Shown piece by piece: positions 1 to 7,612 of a DNA stretch of 36,257 nucleotides. Origin of the DNA: Spirulina subsalsa FACHB-351 (GTDB lineage Bacteria; Cyanobacteriota; Cyanobacteriia; Cyanobacteriales; Spirulinaceae). The stretch lies in NCBI RefSeq assembly GCF_026130165.1, contig NZ_JAIHOM010000047.1, positions 1-36,257 of the forward strand. The letters are read 5' to 3'. Position numbers and translations under genes: made by a program. Numbering within the stretch: the stretch's first letter is position 1; each line of letters opens with the position of its first letter. The notes below the pieces were generated by a model that did no database searches, was not told where the DNA came from, and worked only from the letters and a program-made list of their open reading frames with translations.

Positions 1-46
1 CTATACGTATAGTATGGGTGGTAGGGTGTATGCATAGATGGCCCTA
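1..46. repeat. Left telomere half-site (protelomerase target)
   Basis: Positions 1-18 hold the centre and right arm of a 24-bp perfect palindrome whose core is TATACGTATA. Its symmetry axis falls between bases 6 and 7. The same axis falls between 36255 and 36256 at the other end, so the unique sequence is bases 7-36255 and the outermost 6 and 2 bases are read-through of the hairpin or of the rejoined form. Bases 1-8 equal bases 36250-36257. Compared with the right end, three blocks match symmetrically about the axis: offsets 1-14, 20-29 (GTGTATGCAT at 26-35) and 34-40 (GGCCCTA at 40-46). Protelomerase sites of N15-type phages are such interrupted palindromes. Confidence 0.88.
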
Positions 47-162
47 GTAAGGACGGTGGCATAGTGTGGCGCAGGGCTTGCTATGTATGTATGCATTACC
101 ATAGGGCTTGACGTGCATACATAGGTGGTCTATAAAGGTTGTTAGGGTTTACTATGTATGCA
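26..162. repeat. Telomere-associated TGTATGCAT motif array, left
   Basis: Four copies of a motif around TGTATGCAT occur here: GTGTATGCAT at 26-35, TGTATGCAT at 88-96 (inside a longer TATG-repeat run from 82), the reverse form TGCATACATAG at 114-124, and CTATGTATGCA at 152-162. The last two are exact reverse complements of each other. Four related copies sit near the right end. The copy at 114-124 lies in the promoter spacer of the protelomerase gene, and the copy at 152-162 lies just before its ribosome binding site. They are probably binding sites of the protelomerase or of a telomere-linked regulator; which protein binds is inference. Confidence 0.7.
108..136 (+). promoter_or_regulatory. 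Protelomerase promoter with motif in the spacer
   Basis: There is a -35 box TTGACG at 108-113, a 17-bp spacer and a -10 box TATAAA at 131-136, close to the sigma-70 consensus with ideal spacing. The spacer carries the telomere motif TGCATACATAG at 114-124, and its inverted copy follows at 152-162, so a protein bound to these copies would block initiation. The layout suggests negative control of the protelomerase gene by a telomere-binding protein. Confidence 0.75.
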
Positions 163-178
163 TCAAGAGGGCAGGGCC

Positions 179-1744
179 ATGAGCGGAGAAACACGCAAGA
201 AGGTTCACCTGGGCGAGCTGATCGAGTGGATGCTCGAGGAGATCCGCAATATCGACGCCGACGAGTCGCTGGAGCGGAAGGAGAAGACGAAGAAGACAGC
301 ACGGCTGGCGAAGCGCTTCAAAACGCAGCTGCACGACGATGGCCGGCGGAAGGACGAGGATAAGATCGCGGTGAGCACCTATCGCCGCTACATGACCGAG
401 GCGCGCAAGGCGGTGACCGCCCAGAACTGGCGGCATCACAGCCTCGACCAGCAGATCGAGCGGCTGGCCAAGCGCTACCCGAAGTATGCCGATCGGCTGG
501 AGCGGCTGGGCACGCTGGCCACTATCAGCGAGATCCGCCTGGCGCACCGGGAGCTGCTCGACCGGATCCGCGACGATGACCAGGCGTATGAGGATATCCG
601 GGCGATGAAGCTCGACCACGAGATCATGCGCCACCTGACGCTGTCGTCAGCCCAGAAAGCCGAGCTGGCCGAGAGCGCGACGGACACGCTCGAGGAGCGT
701 GCGGTCAACACGGTGGAGATCAACTACCACTGGCTGATGGACCAGGTCTACACGCTGCTGACCAACCGCGAGCGCGTGATCGACGGCGAGTATCGGCCCT
801 TCTACAGCCACCTGGCGCTGGGGCTGGCGCTGGCCACCGGCCGGCGCTCGATCGAGGTGCTCAAGACCGGCCGGATCAAGAAAGTGGACCGCCACCAGGT
901 GGAGTTTTCCGGGCAGGCGAAGAAGCGCGGCGGGGTGGACTACAGCCAGGCCTATCACATTTACACCCTGGTCGACGCCGACCTGGTGGTCGAGGCCTGG
1001 AACGAGCTGCGCTCGCTGCCCGAGGTGGTCGAGCTGCAGGGCATGGACAATACCGAGATCAACCGGCGCACGGCCAAGACGCTGAACACGCTGGCAAAGC
1101 GGGTCTTCGATGACGAGGAGCGGGTGTTCAAGGACAGCCGAGCGATCTGGGCGCGGCTGGTGTTCGAGATGCACTTCTCACGCGACAAGCGCTGGAAGAA
1201 AGTCACCGAGGACGTGTTCTGGCGTGAAATGTTGGGCCACGAGGACATGGATACCCAGCGCAGCTACCGGGCCTTCAAGATCGATTACAGCGAGGGACCG
1301 GCGAGCGCGGAGCGCGAGCCGGCCGGCGGTCACGCCAGCCGCCTCGAGGCGCTGCGCGCCCTGGACGGCGCCGAGGAGCTGCAGGCCAGCCAGGCCATGG
1401 CGCGGGTGCATAACTGGGTGAAGGAGCAGGTCGAGCAGGAGCCCGAGGCGAAGATCACGCAGTCGCTGATCAGCCGCGAGCTGGGCACGTACCGGCCGAC
1501 GATCAAGGCATACCTGGAGCTGGCGGGCGAGGCCCTGGAGACGCCCAACGTGGCGCTGGCCAGGGTGGCCGCGCCGGTACCGGAAGAGGTCGCGCGGCCG
1601 AAGATCCGGGTGGGCGCCCGCGAGCTGGGCGGGCGCTGGGTCGGGGTGGCCTCGGTCAACGGCGTCGAGGTGGCGCGCGTCGATGACATGCCGAGCCGAG
1701 AGGAGGCCATGCGGGCAGCCTACACCGCGGCCGGCGGGCGCTGA
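179..1744 (+). CDS. Protelomerase (telomere resolvase)
   Basis: This enzyme cuts and rejoins the palindromic telomere site so that replicated DNA is resolved into linear copies with hairpin ends. The protein has 521 residues. The tyrosine-recombinase-like catalytic set is visible: Arg in TGRR (residues 220-223), Lys in QAKKRG (248-249), Arg in DSRAIWAR (321), His in LGHEDMD (354) and the nucleophile Tyr in QRSYRAF (363). Arg-Lys and His-Tyr spacings of about 25 and 9 match TelK/TelN. A C-terminal helical segment (about 424-451, KITQSLISRELG) looks like a helix-turn-helix. The start at 179 is chosen because AAGAGGG at 165-171 is well placed. An upstream ATG at 158 falls inside the telomere motif and lacks a good ribosome binding site. 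It is shorter than TelN (631 residues), like the protelomerases of marine relatives. Confidence 0.93.
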   Translation: MSGETRKKVHLGELIEWMLEEIRNIDADESLERKEKTKKTARLAKRFKTQLHDDGRRKDEDKIAVSTYRRYMTEARKAVTAQNWRHHSLDQQIERLAKRYPKYADRLERLGTLATISEIRLAHRELLDRIRDDDQAYEDIRAMKLDHEIMRHLTLSSAQKAELAESATDTLEERAVNTVEINYHWLMDQVYTLLTNRERVIDGEYRPFYSHLALGLALATGRRSIEVLKTGRIKKVDRHQVEFSGQAKKRGGVDYSQAYHIYTLVDADLVVEAWNELRSLPEVVELQGMDNTEINRRTAKTLNTLAKRVFDDEERVFKDSRAIWARLVFEMHFSRDKRWKKVTEDVFWREMLGHEDMDTQRSYRAFKIDYSEGPASAEREPAGGHASRLEALRALDGAEELQASQAMARVHNWVKEQVEQEPEAKITQSLISRELGTYRPTIKAYLELAGEALETPNVALARVAAPVPEEVARPKIRVGARELGGRWVGVASVNGVEVARVDDMPSREEAMRAAYTAAGGR

Positions 1745-1992
1745 TAGAGGCGCACCGACAGGCAGGTCATGCAGTCCAGGGGCTGGCGCGAAAGCGCCGG
1801 CCCCTTTCGTTGTGCGGCCACCAGGGCCTGGCAGATCTCGCGGGCCTGCTGGACGTGCTCCTGGACGTCCAGGGCGGCGGTCTGCAGCGTGGCGCTGTCG
1901 ACGTCCTGGCAGCTGGCCAGCAGCTGGAGAAGCGAGTCGGCGCGGGCCAGCCGGGTTTCGAGTTGATCTTGCTGTTCTTGGATTGGGCTCAT
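1720..1992 (-). CDS. Small coiled-coil protein downstream of repA
   Basis: This 90-residue protein is unrecognised. The N-terminal half is rich in Gln, Leu and Ala with heptad-like spacing (QEQQDQLETRLARADSLLQL), so a coiled coil or helical bundle is likely. The ATG at 1992 follows a GGGGG-rich ribosome binding site. A GTG two codons upstream is possible but lies inside that site. The gene starts about 30 bases after the repA stop, so it is probably the last gene of the repA transcript. Its 3' end overlaps the protelomerase 3' end by 25 bases on the other strand, tail to tail. It could be a replication accessory or copy-control protein, but only position supports that. Confidence 0.6.
   Translation of the reverse strand: MSPIQEQQDQLETRLARADSLLQLLASCQDVDSATLQTAALDVQEHVQQAREICQALVAAQRKGPALSRQPLDCMTCLSVRLYQRPPAAV
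1778..1808 (+). terminator. Probable terminator after the protelomerase gene
   Basis: A 12-bp stem (1778-1789 with 1794-1805, one G-T mismatch) closed by a GAAA loop lies 34 bases after the protelomerase stop. The tail is short (TTTCG), so it may be weak. It lies inside the oppositely oriented small gene. Confidence 0.45.
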
Positions 1993-2023
1993 GGGCACCC
2001 CCTGCGTTGCTGTTACTGTACGA

Positions 2024-5000
2024 TTATACAGTATTCCTAGGAGGCGTTTCCGGCAAGCCCGACGAGCCCTGGCCGTGCCGGCCGAGTGCCTTGGCGATCC
2101 GCTGGCTGCAGTAGTCGAGCGTCCAGGCCAGCAGGTCCGGGGCCATGCGGCCGTCGATCACGTCACGCTTGATCCCGGGAGCCAGCCACCGCATCACGTC
2201 CCGCAGCGGCGTGGCCAGACTGAGGGGCTTCGAAGCGGCGCAGGCGGCGGCGTAGAGTCTCTCGCTCTCCGCAAGGGAGGGATACTTTTCATCCGCTGCT
2301 GCTACCCCACCATGCAAAGTGTCACTCTGGCCGCAGGCCGCGTCGTTGCTGGCTTCGCGGGGAGTGTCGCGCTCGGGGGCGGGCATCGGCGTGTGGGTGC
2401 TGGCGGCTTCGTGAGTGGTCAGGCTGTGGACGCCTCGAGCGGCGCGCAGGCGCACGTAGTGCATGACCTCTTCCCATGACTCCTCGCTGATCGAGAGCCA
2501 GTTGGTGCCGCCGGACTTGCGCTTGTGCACGGTGAGGCCCAGGCGATCCATGATCGACTTGACGAACGTGGTGGCACACTTCGGGGCGGCCTTGGGATTG
2601 ACGTAGCGCCCGATGCGCAGGGCGTTGTAGAGCTCGATGGCGGCCTGGTCGGCGAGCAGGGTATCGCGTACCTGGCGGCACTGCTCGACGGTGAACTCGC
2701 CCTCGCCGGTCAGCGGGTCGACGCCGAGGATCTCGAACACCTGGCCCAGCAGCTGGCGCGTGGGGCGTTTCCAGCGGTGGCGGGTCAGGGTGACGCGGGC
2801 GCGCTGTTGGGCCTTGTCGTAGGCGTCGGCCTGCTCGTCGGTGGCCTGCAGCAGCTCCAGGGCGGTGACGTGGCGGATGCCCTGGTCGTCGTAGAAGTCG
2901 ACATCGTCGTCGGTGATCTGCTCGACGCAGAGCTGGTGCTCGATGTGATGGCGGTCGATCTCGGCCTGTTCGGCCTCGGACTTGAGTTCCTGACGGCTGA
3001 GGCGGGCGAAGCGGTCTTCGTCGGGGGTCTCGACGCTGTAGAGGATCTCGAGGCGGCGCTGGCGCACCAGGGCGCCGCCTTCCTTGCGATTGGCCCGGCT
3101 GGCTTCGACCTGGTCGTCGTTGGTGGCCAGGCGGTGTACCTGGTAGCCGTCGGCGATGAGCATGAGCAGCAGGTGGTTGGCGAAGTCGTTACGGGCGTGA
3201 TTCTCGCCGGTGGCGCAGGAGAGGTACATCACGTCATAGACCGACTTCGTGCGGCGCAGCAGGATCTCGTCGCTGGTCTCTTCGAAGTCGCACGCCAGCT
3301 CGTCGGCGGCGATCAGGCCGCGCCAGAGGGCCTCGCGGTCGGTCTCGCGCATGACGCGGGAAATCCCTATGCCCAGCACGTAGTGGCGAGCGGTGCGATC
3401 GCGCCGCAGCATCTGGATGGCGTCGGAAGGGCTGACCGTTTGACCGCTGAAGATGCCGAAATGACGAGTGAAGTGCGGGGTGGTGATCGACACGCCGCTC
3501 GAGATCGCCGGGGAGTAGATCAGCACGTCCCAGCGGGGGGCCTCGTCGTTGGGGCGGTCGAGGAAGCGCTCGGCGTCGGGATCGGCCTTGCTTTCCTTGT
3601 GGACCAGCAGCACGCGCGCCTCGGGGCGGTACTTGTGAATCATGACGGCCAGCTTCTTGGCTGACTCGGCGCTGTCGTTGGCGACAAGGACGCGCTCGCC
3701 GGCGATCGCCGCTTCGAGGGCCTGCTGCCAGACCGATTCATGGTCGCTGTGGTCGACGCGCACGTGATCGTTGGCGGCGTCTACCTCGAGGATATGGATC
3801 GGCTCGCCGGGGCGGGCCATCTCGCACAGCTCGATCAGGCTGTCGTTGGCGTCGGCGTCGCACAGCAGCACCTGGCGGGCCGACTGGATGGCTTCGACCA
3901 GCCCATCCATGACGCGGGTGGGCTGATCGACCGGCCCGGTGGCGATGTGGCGCAGCACCTGGCTGGCCTCGTCGATGCAGAGCGTATCGACGGTGGTAAA
4001 CCAGGAGCGGCCGTCGCCGTTGGCGAACTTGGGATGGGTGATGCTGTTAACGCAGCAAGCCAGGTGGCTGACCCAGGGCATCTCGGCGGCCAGCACGTTG
4101 CGATAGTGCTGGGTGTTGAGGCGATACGCGGCATCGCCCACCAGGGAGACGCGGTGGGCGATGTAGGCGGCTTTCGGGGCGGCCTGCATGAGCGGCCTGA
4201 TCAGGTTCTCGGTTTTGCCCGATCCCATCGGCGCGCGAACGATGACCATGCCGTCGAGCGATTGCACCAGGTGCTGGACGTGCTCGGGCAGCAGCACGTT
4301 ACCGTGCTCGGCGCGGATCCCGGCCACCTTGTGGTGCTGGACGTTGGGGCGAGCCAGTGCCTCGGCGGTGAAGCTGCGCAGGCCTGCGGCGCTCTCGAGC
4401 TTCTTGCGGCCGAGCCAGCAGACCCGCGACAGCAGGCGGTGGCGGTTGCAGGGCAGGCCCTCGGGGATGGTGCTGCAAACGATGCGGTAGACGTCGCGGC
4501 CGGTGTACCTGGTCGGGGCCAGCTGCATGCCGGCGTTGACCGCGCGAAGGGCCTCTTCCATGACGTTCATCTGCCCCGCGGCCGCGACGCGCTGCAGGCA
4601 GTAGTCGAAGAAACCGTTCTCCACCTCGACCTTGCTCGAGCGTGCGCGCAGGGCCTTGGCGGTGGCCTCGAGGCCAAACAGGCAGTGCAGATCGTTGAAG
4701 TCGGTCGGACCCTTGCCGGTAGCCCTGGCCGCAGCGATCGCCTCGGGATCGAGTAGCTCTTCCCAGCGCGGCATGACGCTGCGCAGCTCCAGCTCGCGTT
4801 TGATCTCCAGGGCGCGCTGCTGGCCGGCGTTGCCGGCGAGCAGCTTCCAGCAGTCGTTGTCGGCGGCGTTGATCGGGCGCAGGTCGGGCTGCACGCGCCG
4901 GTAGCTGCGCAGCACCTTGACCAGGTTGTCGGCGTTCATGGCCACGATCACGGCGCAGCTGTCGCCCTTGATGGCCGTCTCGGCCAACCAGGTGCTGGCA

Positions 5001-5842
5001 GCGGTAGCGAAGCCCTCGGCACTATAGACGCGCTTGGCATCCAGGCTGCCAATGATGCAGTGCGCCCCGTCGAACTGGCCGGGCCGCGCGGCGATGGTGT
5101 ACTTCTTGTACTCAGAGTAGAGGCGCTGCAGGCCGCGGTAGTCACCGTCGATGCCCTGCAGGGCGAAGGCCACGAACTCGCCGTGGCGATCGCGCATGCG
5201 CTTCATCGTTACGACCTCAACGATGCTGCCGATCTGTTTGGCCTCGAGGTAGGGCTCGCTGCCGTCGGCGTCGCCGAGCAGCTCGACGGTATCCCATTTG
5301 CCCGGGGCGAACTCGAAACGCTGGGCGCCGCGGCCATGCCATGCCAGCTCGTAGGCGTTGTGTTCGGCCTGCCGGCGGGCCTCGGCTTCGCGCTCCTGCC
5401 GTTCGGCTTTCGCCACGCGCGCGGCGCGCTCCGCGCGCCGCTTCTCCTGCTCGGCCAGCCAGCGGCGGTGCTTGTCGTCGTTGAGCTGCCCGCCGTCGCG
5501 GCGGTAGAGATCGAGCAGGGCGTCATAGCCTGACCAGGTCGCGGTGTAGCCGCCCTGGGCCTTGCTATGGAAGTTGAGGTGCGGGAACTCGATGCCGTTG
5601 CGGGCACGCTTGAGCGAGCCGAACACCGCGACCTTGTGGCGGTGGCCCTTGGCGAGGGTGGGGATCTTGCCGCGGTACTTCTTGTCGTCGAGCCTGACGT
5701 GAGGGGCGAGTGCCGGCCAGTCGATCTGGACCTCGGCCGCGACGGCGCTGATCTCGGTGTGACAGTAGTCGAGCAGCGCGTGAGGGTCGCTGTTGAAGCG
5801 TTCTGCGTAGTAGGCCGCGAGGCCCTGGCGTTGTGTCGTCAT
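2024..5842 (-). CDS. repA: RepA replication protein (primase-helicase)
   Basis: This 1272-residue multidomain replication initiator resembles N15 RepA in size and layout. In N15 the protein has primase, helicase and origin-binding roles, and the origin lies inside the gene. Numbered from an upstream in-frame ATG at 5899, a TOPRIM-like region spans about 290-405 (EGFATAASTW, AADNDCWKLL, GPTDFNDLH). An SF2-like helicase core follows with Walker A MGSGKT at 558-563, Walker B DEAS at 643-646, DAD at 681-683, SSGVSI at 800-805 and QMLRRDR at 829-835. A charged coiled-coil linker lies near 145-180. I chose the ATG at 5842 (MTTQRQ) because the upstream ATG lies inside the iteron cluster. The gene reads away from that cluster, which probably controls it. 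No clear iterons were seen within the gene. Confidence 0.92.
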   Translation of the reverse strand: MTTQRQGLAAYYAERFNSDPHALLDYCHTEISAVAAEVQIDWPALAPHVRLDDKKYRGKIPTLAKGHRHKVAVFGSLKRARNGIEFPHLNFHSKAQGGYTATWSGYDALLDLYRRDGGQLNDDKHRRWLAEQEKRRAERAARVAKAERQEREAEARRQAEHNAYELAWHGRGAQRFEFAPGKWDTVELLGDADGSEPYLEAKQIGSIVEVVTMKRMRDRHGEFVAFALQGIDGDYRGLQRLYSEYKKYTIAARPGQFDGAHCIIGSLDAKRVYSAEGFATAASTWLAETAIKGDSCAVIVAMNADNLVKVLRSYRRVQPDLRPINAADNDCWKLLAGNAGQQRALEIKRELELRSVMPRWEELLDPEAIAAARATGKGPTDFNDLHCLFGLEATAKALRARSSKVEVENGFFDYCLQRVAAAGQMNVMEEALRAVNAGMQLAPTRYTGRDVYRIVCSTIPEGLPCNRHRLLSRVCWLGRKKLESAAGLRSFTAEALARPNVQHHKVAGIRAEHGNVLLPEHVQHLVQSLDGMVIVRAPMGSGKTENLIRPLMQAAPKAAYIAHRVSLVGDAAYRLNTQHYRNVLAAEMPWVSHLACCVNSITHPKFANGDGRSWFTTVDTLCIDEASQVLRHIATGPVDQPTRVMDGLVEAIQSARQVLLCDADANDSLIELCEMARPGEPIHILEVDAANDHVRVDHSDHESVWQQALEAAIAGERVLVANDSAESAKKLAVMIHKYRPEARVLLVHKESKADPDAERFLDRPNDEAPRWDVLIYSPAISSGVSITTPHFTRHFGIFSGQTVSPSDAIQMLRRDRTARHYVLGIGISRVMRETDREALWRGLIAADELACDFEETSDEILLRRTKSVYDVMYLSCATGENHARNDFANHLLLMLIADGYQVHRLATNDDQVEASRANRKEGGALVRQRRLEILYSVETPDEDRFARLSRQELKSEAEQAEIDRHHIEHQLCVEQITDDDVDFYDDQGIRHVTALELLQATDEQADAYDKAQQRARVTLTRHRWKRPTRQLLGQVFEILGVDPLTGEGEFTVEQCRQVRDTLLADQAAIELYNALRIGRYVNPKAAPKCATTFVKSIMDRLGLTVHKRKSGGTNWLSISEESWEEVMHYVRLRAARGVHSLTTHEAASTHTPMPAPERDTPREASNDAACGQSDTLHGGVAAADEKYPSLAESERLYAAACAASKPLSLATPLRDVMRWLAPGIKRDVIDGRMAPDLLAWTLDYCSQRIAKALGRHGQGSSGLPETPPRNTV

Positions 5843-5872
5843 CGTGCGTCCGTGACCCAGGCACATAATGCA

Positions 5873-5904
5873 CAAAAGTGCAAATGTACAAATGTACAAA
5901 TGTG
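5873..5904 (-). repeat. Iteron cluster A in the repA leader
   Basis: Four head-to-tail 8-bp units occur in perfect register: CAAAAGTG at 5873, CAAATGTA at 5881, CAAATGTA at 5889 and CAAATGTG at 5897. On the repA strand this reads TTGTAC (a possible -35) followed by TACATTTGCAC and a possible -10 CATTAT at 5865-5870, so the units overlap any repA promoter. The parA leader (35876-35903) is nearly the same. It is probably an operator and/or centromere site bound by the RHH-type ParB or RepA. Confidence 0.75.
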
Positions 5905-6060
5905 GGCAAAACGTTGAACGCTACGGGATCACGCCATATACTGGTGGAACTTGTGGCTTGCTTCACTGGCCTGCCCGCTAAACAGACCTTTGAAATCAAC
6001 AGCTTGCCTCAAGATTGTCCGCTGTACCCAATATGTGAGATGGCTGATCTCGCAACATTC

Positions 6061-6096
6061 CAACGCCCGGGCCGCTAATCCCGGGCGTTGTTCTAT
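6061..6096. terminator. Strong hairpin, likely terminator
   Basis: CAACGCCCGGG at 6061-6071 pairs perfectly with 6080-6090 across an 8-base loop and is followed on the plus strand by TTCT. The T-tract is short in both directions. It sits between the convergent end of the repressor transcript and the start of the repA transcript, so insulation of the two units is the likely role. A structural element of a small RNA is an alternative. Confidence 0.5.
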
Positions 6097-6205
6097 CTGC
6101 CCTTCCTAAACTTCCCGATCCTAACGCATAGCGGCGTGCGTAGCGAGCTTGCTCACTATGCTACGCCAAAATCTTACGATCCGTAAAACTTCTTTCTGCC
6201 GTTTC

Positions 6206-6856
6206 TCATACTCCCTGCGTGAGGTCTATCACCATGCCCACCACGACGCCTAGCACCTGGGCGCCTTCGGGCAGGTCGCGCATGGGGTATTGGGTGTTGC
6301 GAGGCCGCAGGAAATGGTCGCGGCCGTCGGTGGCGAGCTGCCGGAAAAGTGGCGGCCCGCCGGCCTTGTCGCCGACCAGGACGTACTCGCCCGGCTGCGC
6401 CTTGCGCCTGGGCTCGATGATGATCGCCCCGCCCCGCGAGAAGCTGAGCCCCTCGAGGGCCTGCATGGAATCGTCCTGCAGCACCATGGCAAAGGCGCGA
6501 TCGCTGACTTCCATCGGTGGCAGGATCCAGCGCGCGGGCCGCTTCTCGCCTACGTCCTTGTGGATGCTGAAGTCGAGTTCAGGCCGCTTCCATTCGACGA
6601 CAGGAATCAGGCGCCGGGACACGCTGGGCGCCATCGTTCCCTGGTCGCCGCGCTCGGCATCCATGACCAGCTGGTCGATGGTTGTGCCCAGCGCGCGGGC
6701 GATCAAAGCGGCGGTGGTGACGTTAGGGACGAGCTTGTCTTGCTCGATTCGAGAGAGGTGGCCCGTTTGCAGGTTTCCGCCGACCAGGTCACAAACCTGC
6801 TGGAGCGTCATCTGCTGGGCGTGGCGCAAGCGCCTGATAGCGTGTCCGATTTTCAT
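6206..6856 (-). CDS. CI-like prophage repressor (XRE HTH + S24-type domain)
   Basis: This 216-residue repressor is expected to bind operators between itself and the rightward early operon. Residues 1-65 form an XRE helix-turn-helix (MTLQQVCDLVGGNLQTGHLSR, then IEQDKLVPNV). Residues 85-212 form a LexA/CI C-terminal fold with the nucleophile Ser at 130 (LQDDSMQAL). Where relatives carry the catalytic Lys (FKQL), this protein has Arg172 in LFRQLATDG. The segment where the cleavage site normally lies (RRLIPVVEWKRPEL, 81-94) lacks Ala-Gly. So the fold is kept but autocleavage may be lost, and induction may need an antirepressor. Start: ATG at 6856 with GGAAA upstream. It is divergent from the gene at 6998. 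Confidence 0.88.
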   Translation of the reverse strand: MKIGHAIRRLRHAQQMTLQQVCDLVGGNLQTGHLSRIEQDKLVPNVTTAALIARALGTTIDQLVMDAERGDQGTMAPSVSRRLIPVVEWKRPELDFSIHKDVGEKRPARWILPPMEVSDRAFAMVLQDDSMQALEGLSFSRGGAIIIEPRRKAQPGEYVLVGDKAGGPPLFRQLATDGRDHFLRPRNTQYPMRDLPEGAQVLGVVVGMVIDLTQGV

Positions 6857-6997
6857 CTTCTAATTTTCCGGCGTCGCTCTACATAAAAGCAAAGTGCGAT
6901 ATGCAGAGCTATTGCGCTTGATTCTGCAAATAAGCAGAATGTGGGCATGCCCACACGAAGGCATGAGAAAACTAAAACCATAAAAGGTAGGCTTGTA
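6857..6997. promoter_or_regulatory. Divergent early promoter/operator region
   Basis: This 141-bp gap between the repressor and the rightward early genes holds two perfect inverted repeats side by side: ATTCTGC at 6921-6927 with GCAGAAT at 6934-6940 (a 20-bp, 434-like operator shape), and the 14-bp palindrome GTGGGCATGCCCAC at 6941-6954. A partial copy ATGCAGAG lies at 6901-6908. A possible rightward promoter is TTGCGC (6912-6917), 17 bp, CAGAAT (6935-6940), which would be covered by the first repeat. The ribosome binding site for the next gene is AGGTAGG near 6985. Box assignments are tentative; the inverted repeats are exact. Confidence 0.65.
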
Positions 6998-7609
6998 ATG
7001 AAAACGGTACGCACGGAAGACCAGGCGATCATCGCCGCCACCCGCGACTGGTTCGAGAACAGCAGCGAGTCGATTGAATCATTCTCGACCACCCACCTGA
7101 TTCCCGCCCTGGAAGATGCCGGCCTCGCTGACGTCGATCATGAATCGGTCGAGCGCAGCGCCTCGGCGTATACCCGCTGGCGGCGAGCGGCATCCATGAA
7201 GGTCGGCCGCATCATTCGCGGCGACCAGCCCTTCCCCCTCTCCTGGAAGTGGATCTGGATCGGCTGCCTTCCCCCGGTCTACCAGCTCGAGGTGAAACGC
7301 GAGCTGATGGCGATGGCCGGATCCCTCTATGTGCCCATTCCCAATTTCACCCATGCCGGCGACCAGCCGACGCGCGCCCAGGCGCAGCTGCACCGCCTGG
7401 CAAAGGAGTTCGGCGAGCTGCTCGAGCACGCCAAACCCAGCCATAACGGCTACTACGACCTGAACGACGACCCGCGCCAGGTGGATCGGATGATGAAAGA
7501 GGCCGTCGACCTGGTCGAGGTGGTGCTCTCCGAGGTGGCAGCAGTCAGCCGCGGTACCGGGCGCCCGCTGCCGCGCTTCAAGATGATCGCGTTTCGGGTG
7601 GAGGGTTGA
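6998..7609 (+). CDS. Early regulatory protein at the cro/cII position
   Basis: This 203-residue protein is the first gene of the rightward early operon. I do not recognise a definite family. The middle (PFPLSWKWIWIGCLPPVYQLEVKREL, then MAMAGSLYVPIPN, about 85-125) is reminiscent of phage CII/CP76-type regulators, which also sit opposite a repressor, and the C-terminal half is helical. The first 70 residues may hold a DNA-binding helix pair. Start ATG at 6998 with AGGTAGG upstream; an earlier in-frame ATG at 6941 lies inside the operator palindrome and is unlikely. It would be directly repressed by the CI-like protein. The function is inferred from position and weak resemblance only. Confidence 0.55.
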   Translation: MKTVRTEDQAIIAATRDWFENSSESIESFSTTHLIPALEDAGLADVDHESVERSASAYTRWRRAASMKVGRIIRGDQPFPLSWKWIWIGCLPPVYQLEVKRELMAMAGSLYVPIPNFTHAGDQPTRAQAQLHRLAKEFGELLEHAKPSHNGYYDLNDDPRQVDRMMKEAVDLVEVVLSEVAAVSRGTGRPLPRFKMIAFRVEG

Positions 7610-7612
7610 GGC

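Larger units (their letters stand above)
5843..6205. other. Non-coding region between repA and the repressor gene
   Basis: No convincing gene is present. It holds the repA leader with an 8-bp iteron cluster (5873-5904), a strong GC-rich hairpin (6061-6090) and an imperfect hairpin at about 6126-6167 (GCGTAG at 6138 pairing with CTACGC at 6161, GAGC with GCTC inside). In N15 and P4, comparable regions encode small antisense or immunity RNAs, so a structured RNA is possible, but the sequence alone does not establish it. Confidence 0.5.

Noticed and set aside
158-178. Upstream ATG for the protelomerase at 158
   Set aside because: It lies inside the telomere motif and lacks a ribosome binding site; ATG 179 has AAGAGGG at the right distance.
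2525-4756. Open frames of 379 and 338 codons opposite repA
   Set aside because: They are Val/Gly/Ala-rich antisense shadows of RepA without start signals.
5878-6078. A 66-codon frame in the repA-repressor gap
   Set aside because: It starts inside the iteron cluster, has no ribosome binding site and runs into the hairpin at 6061.
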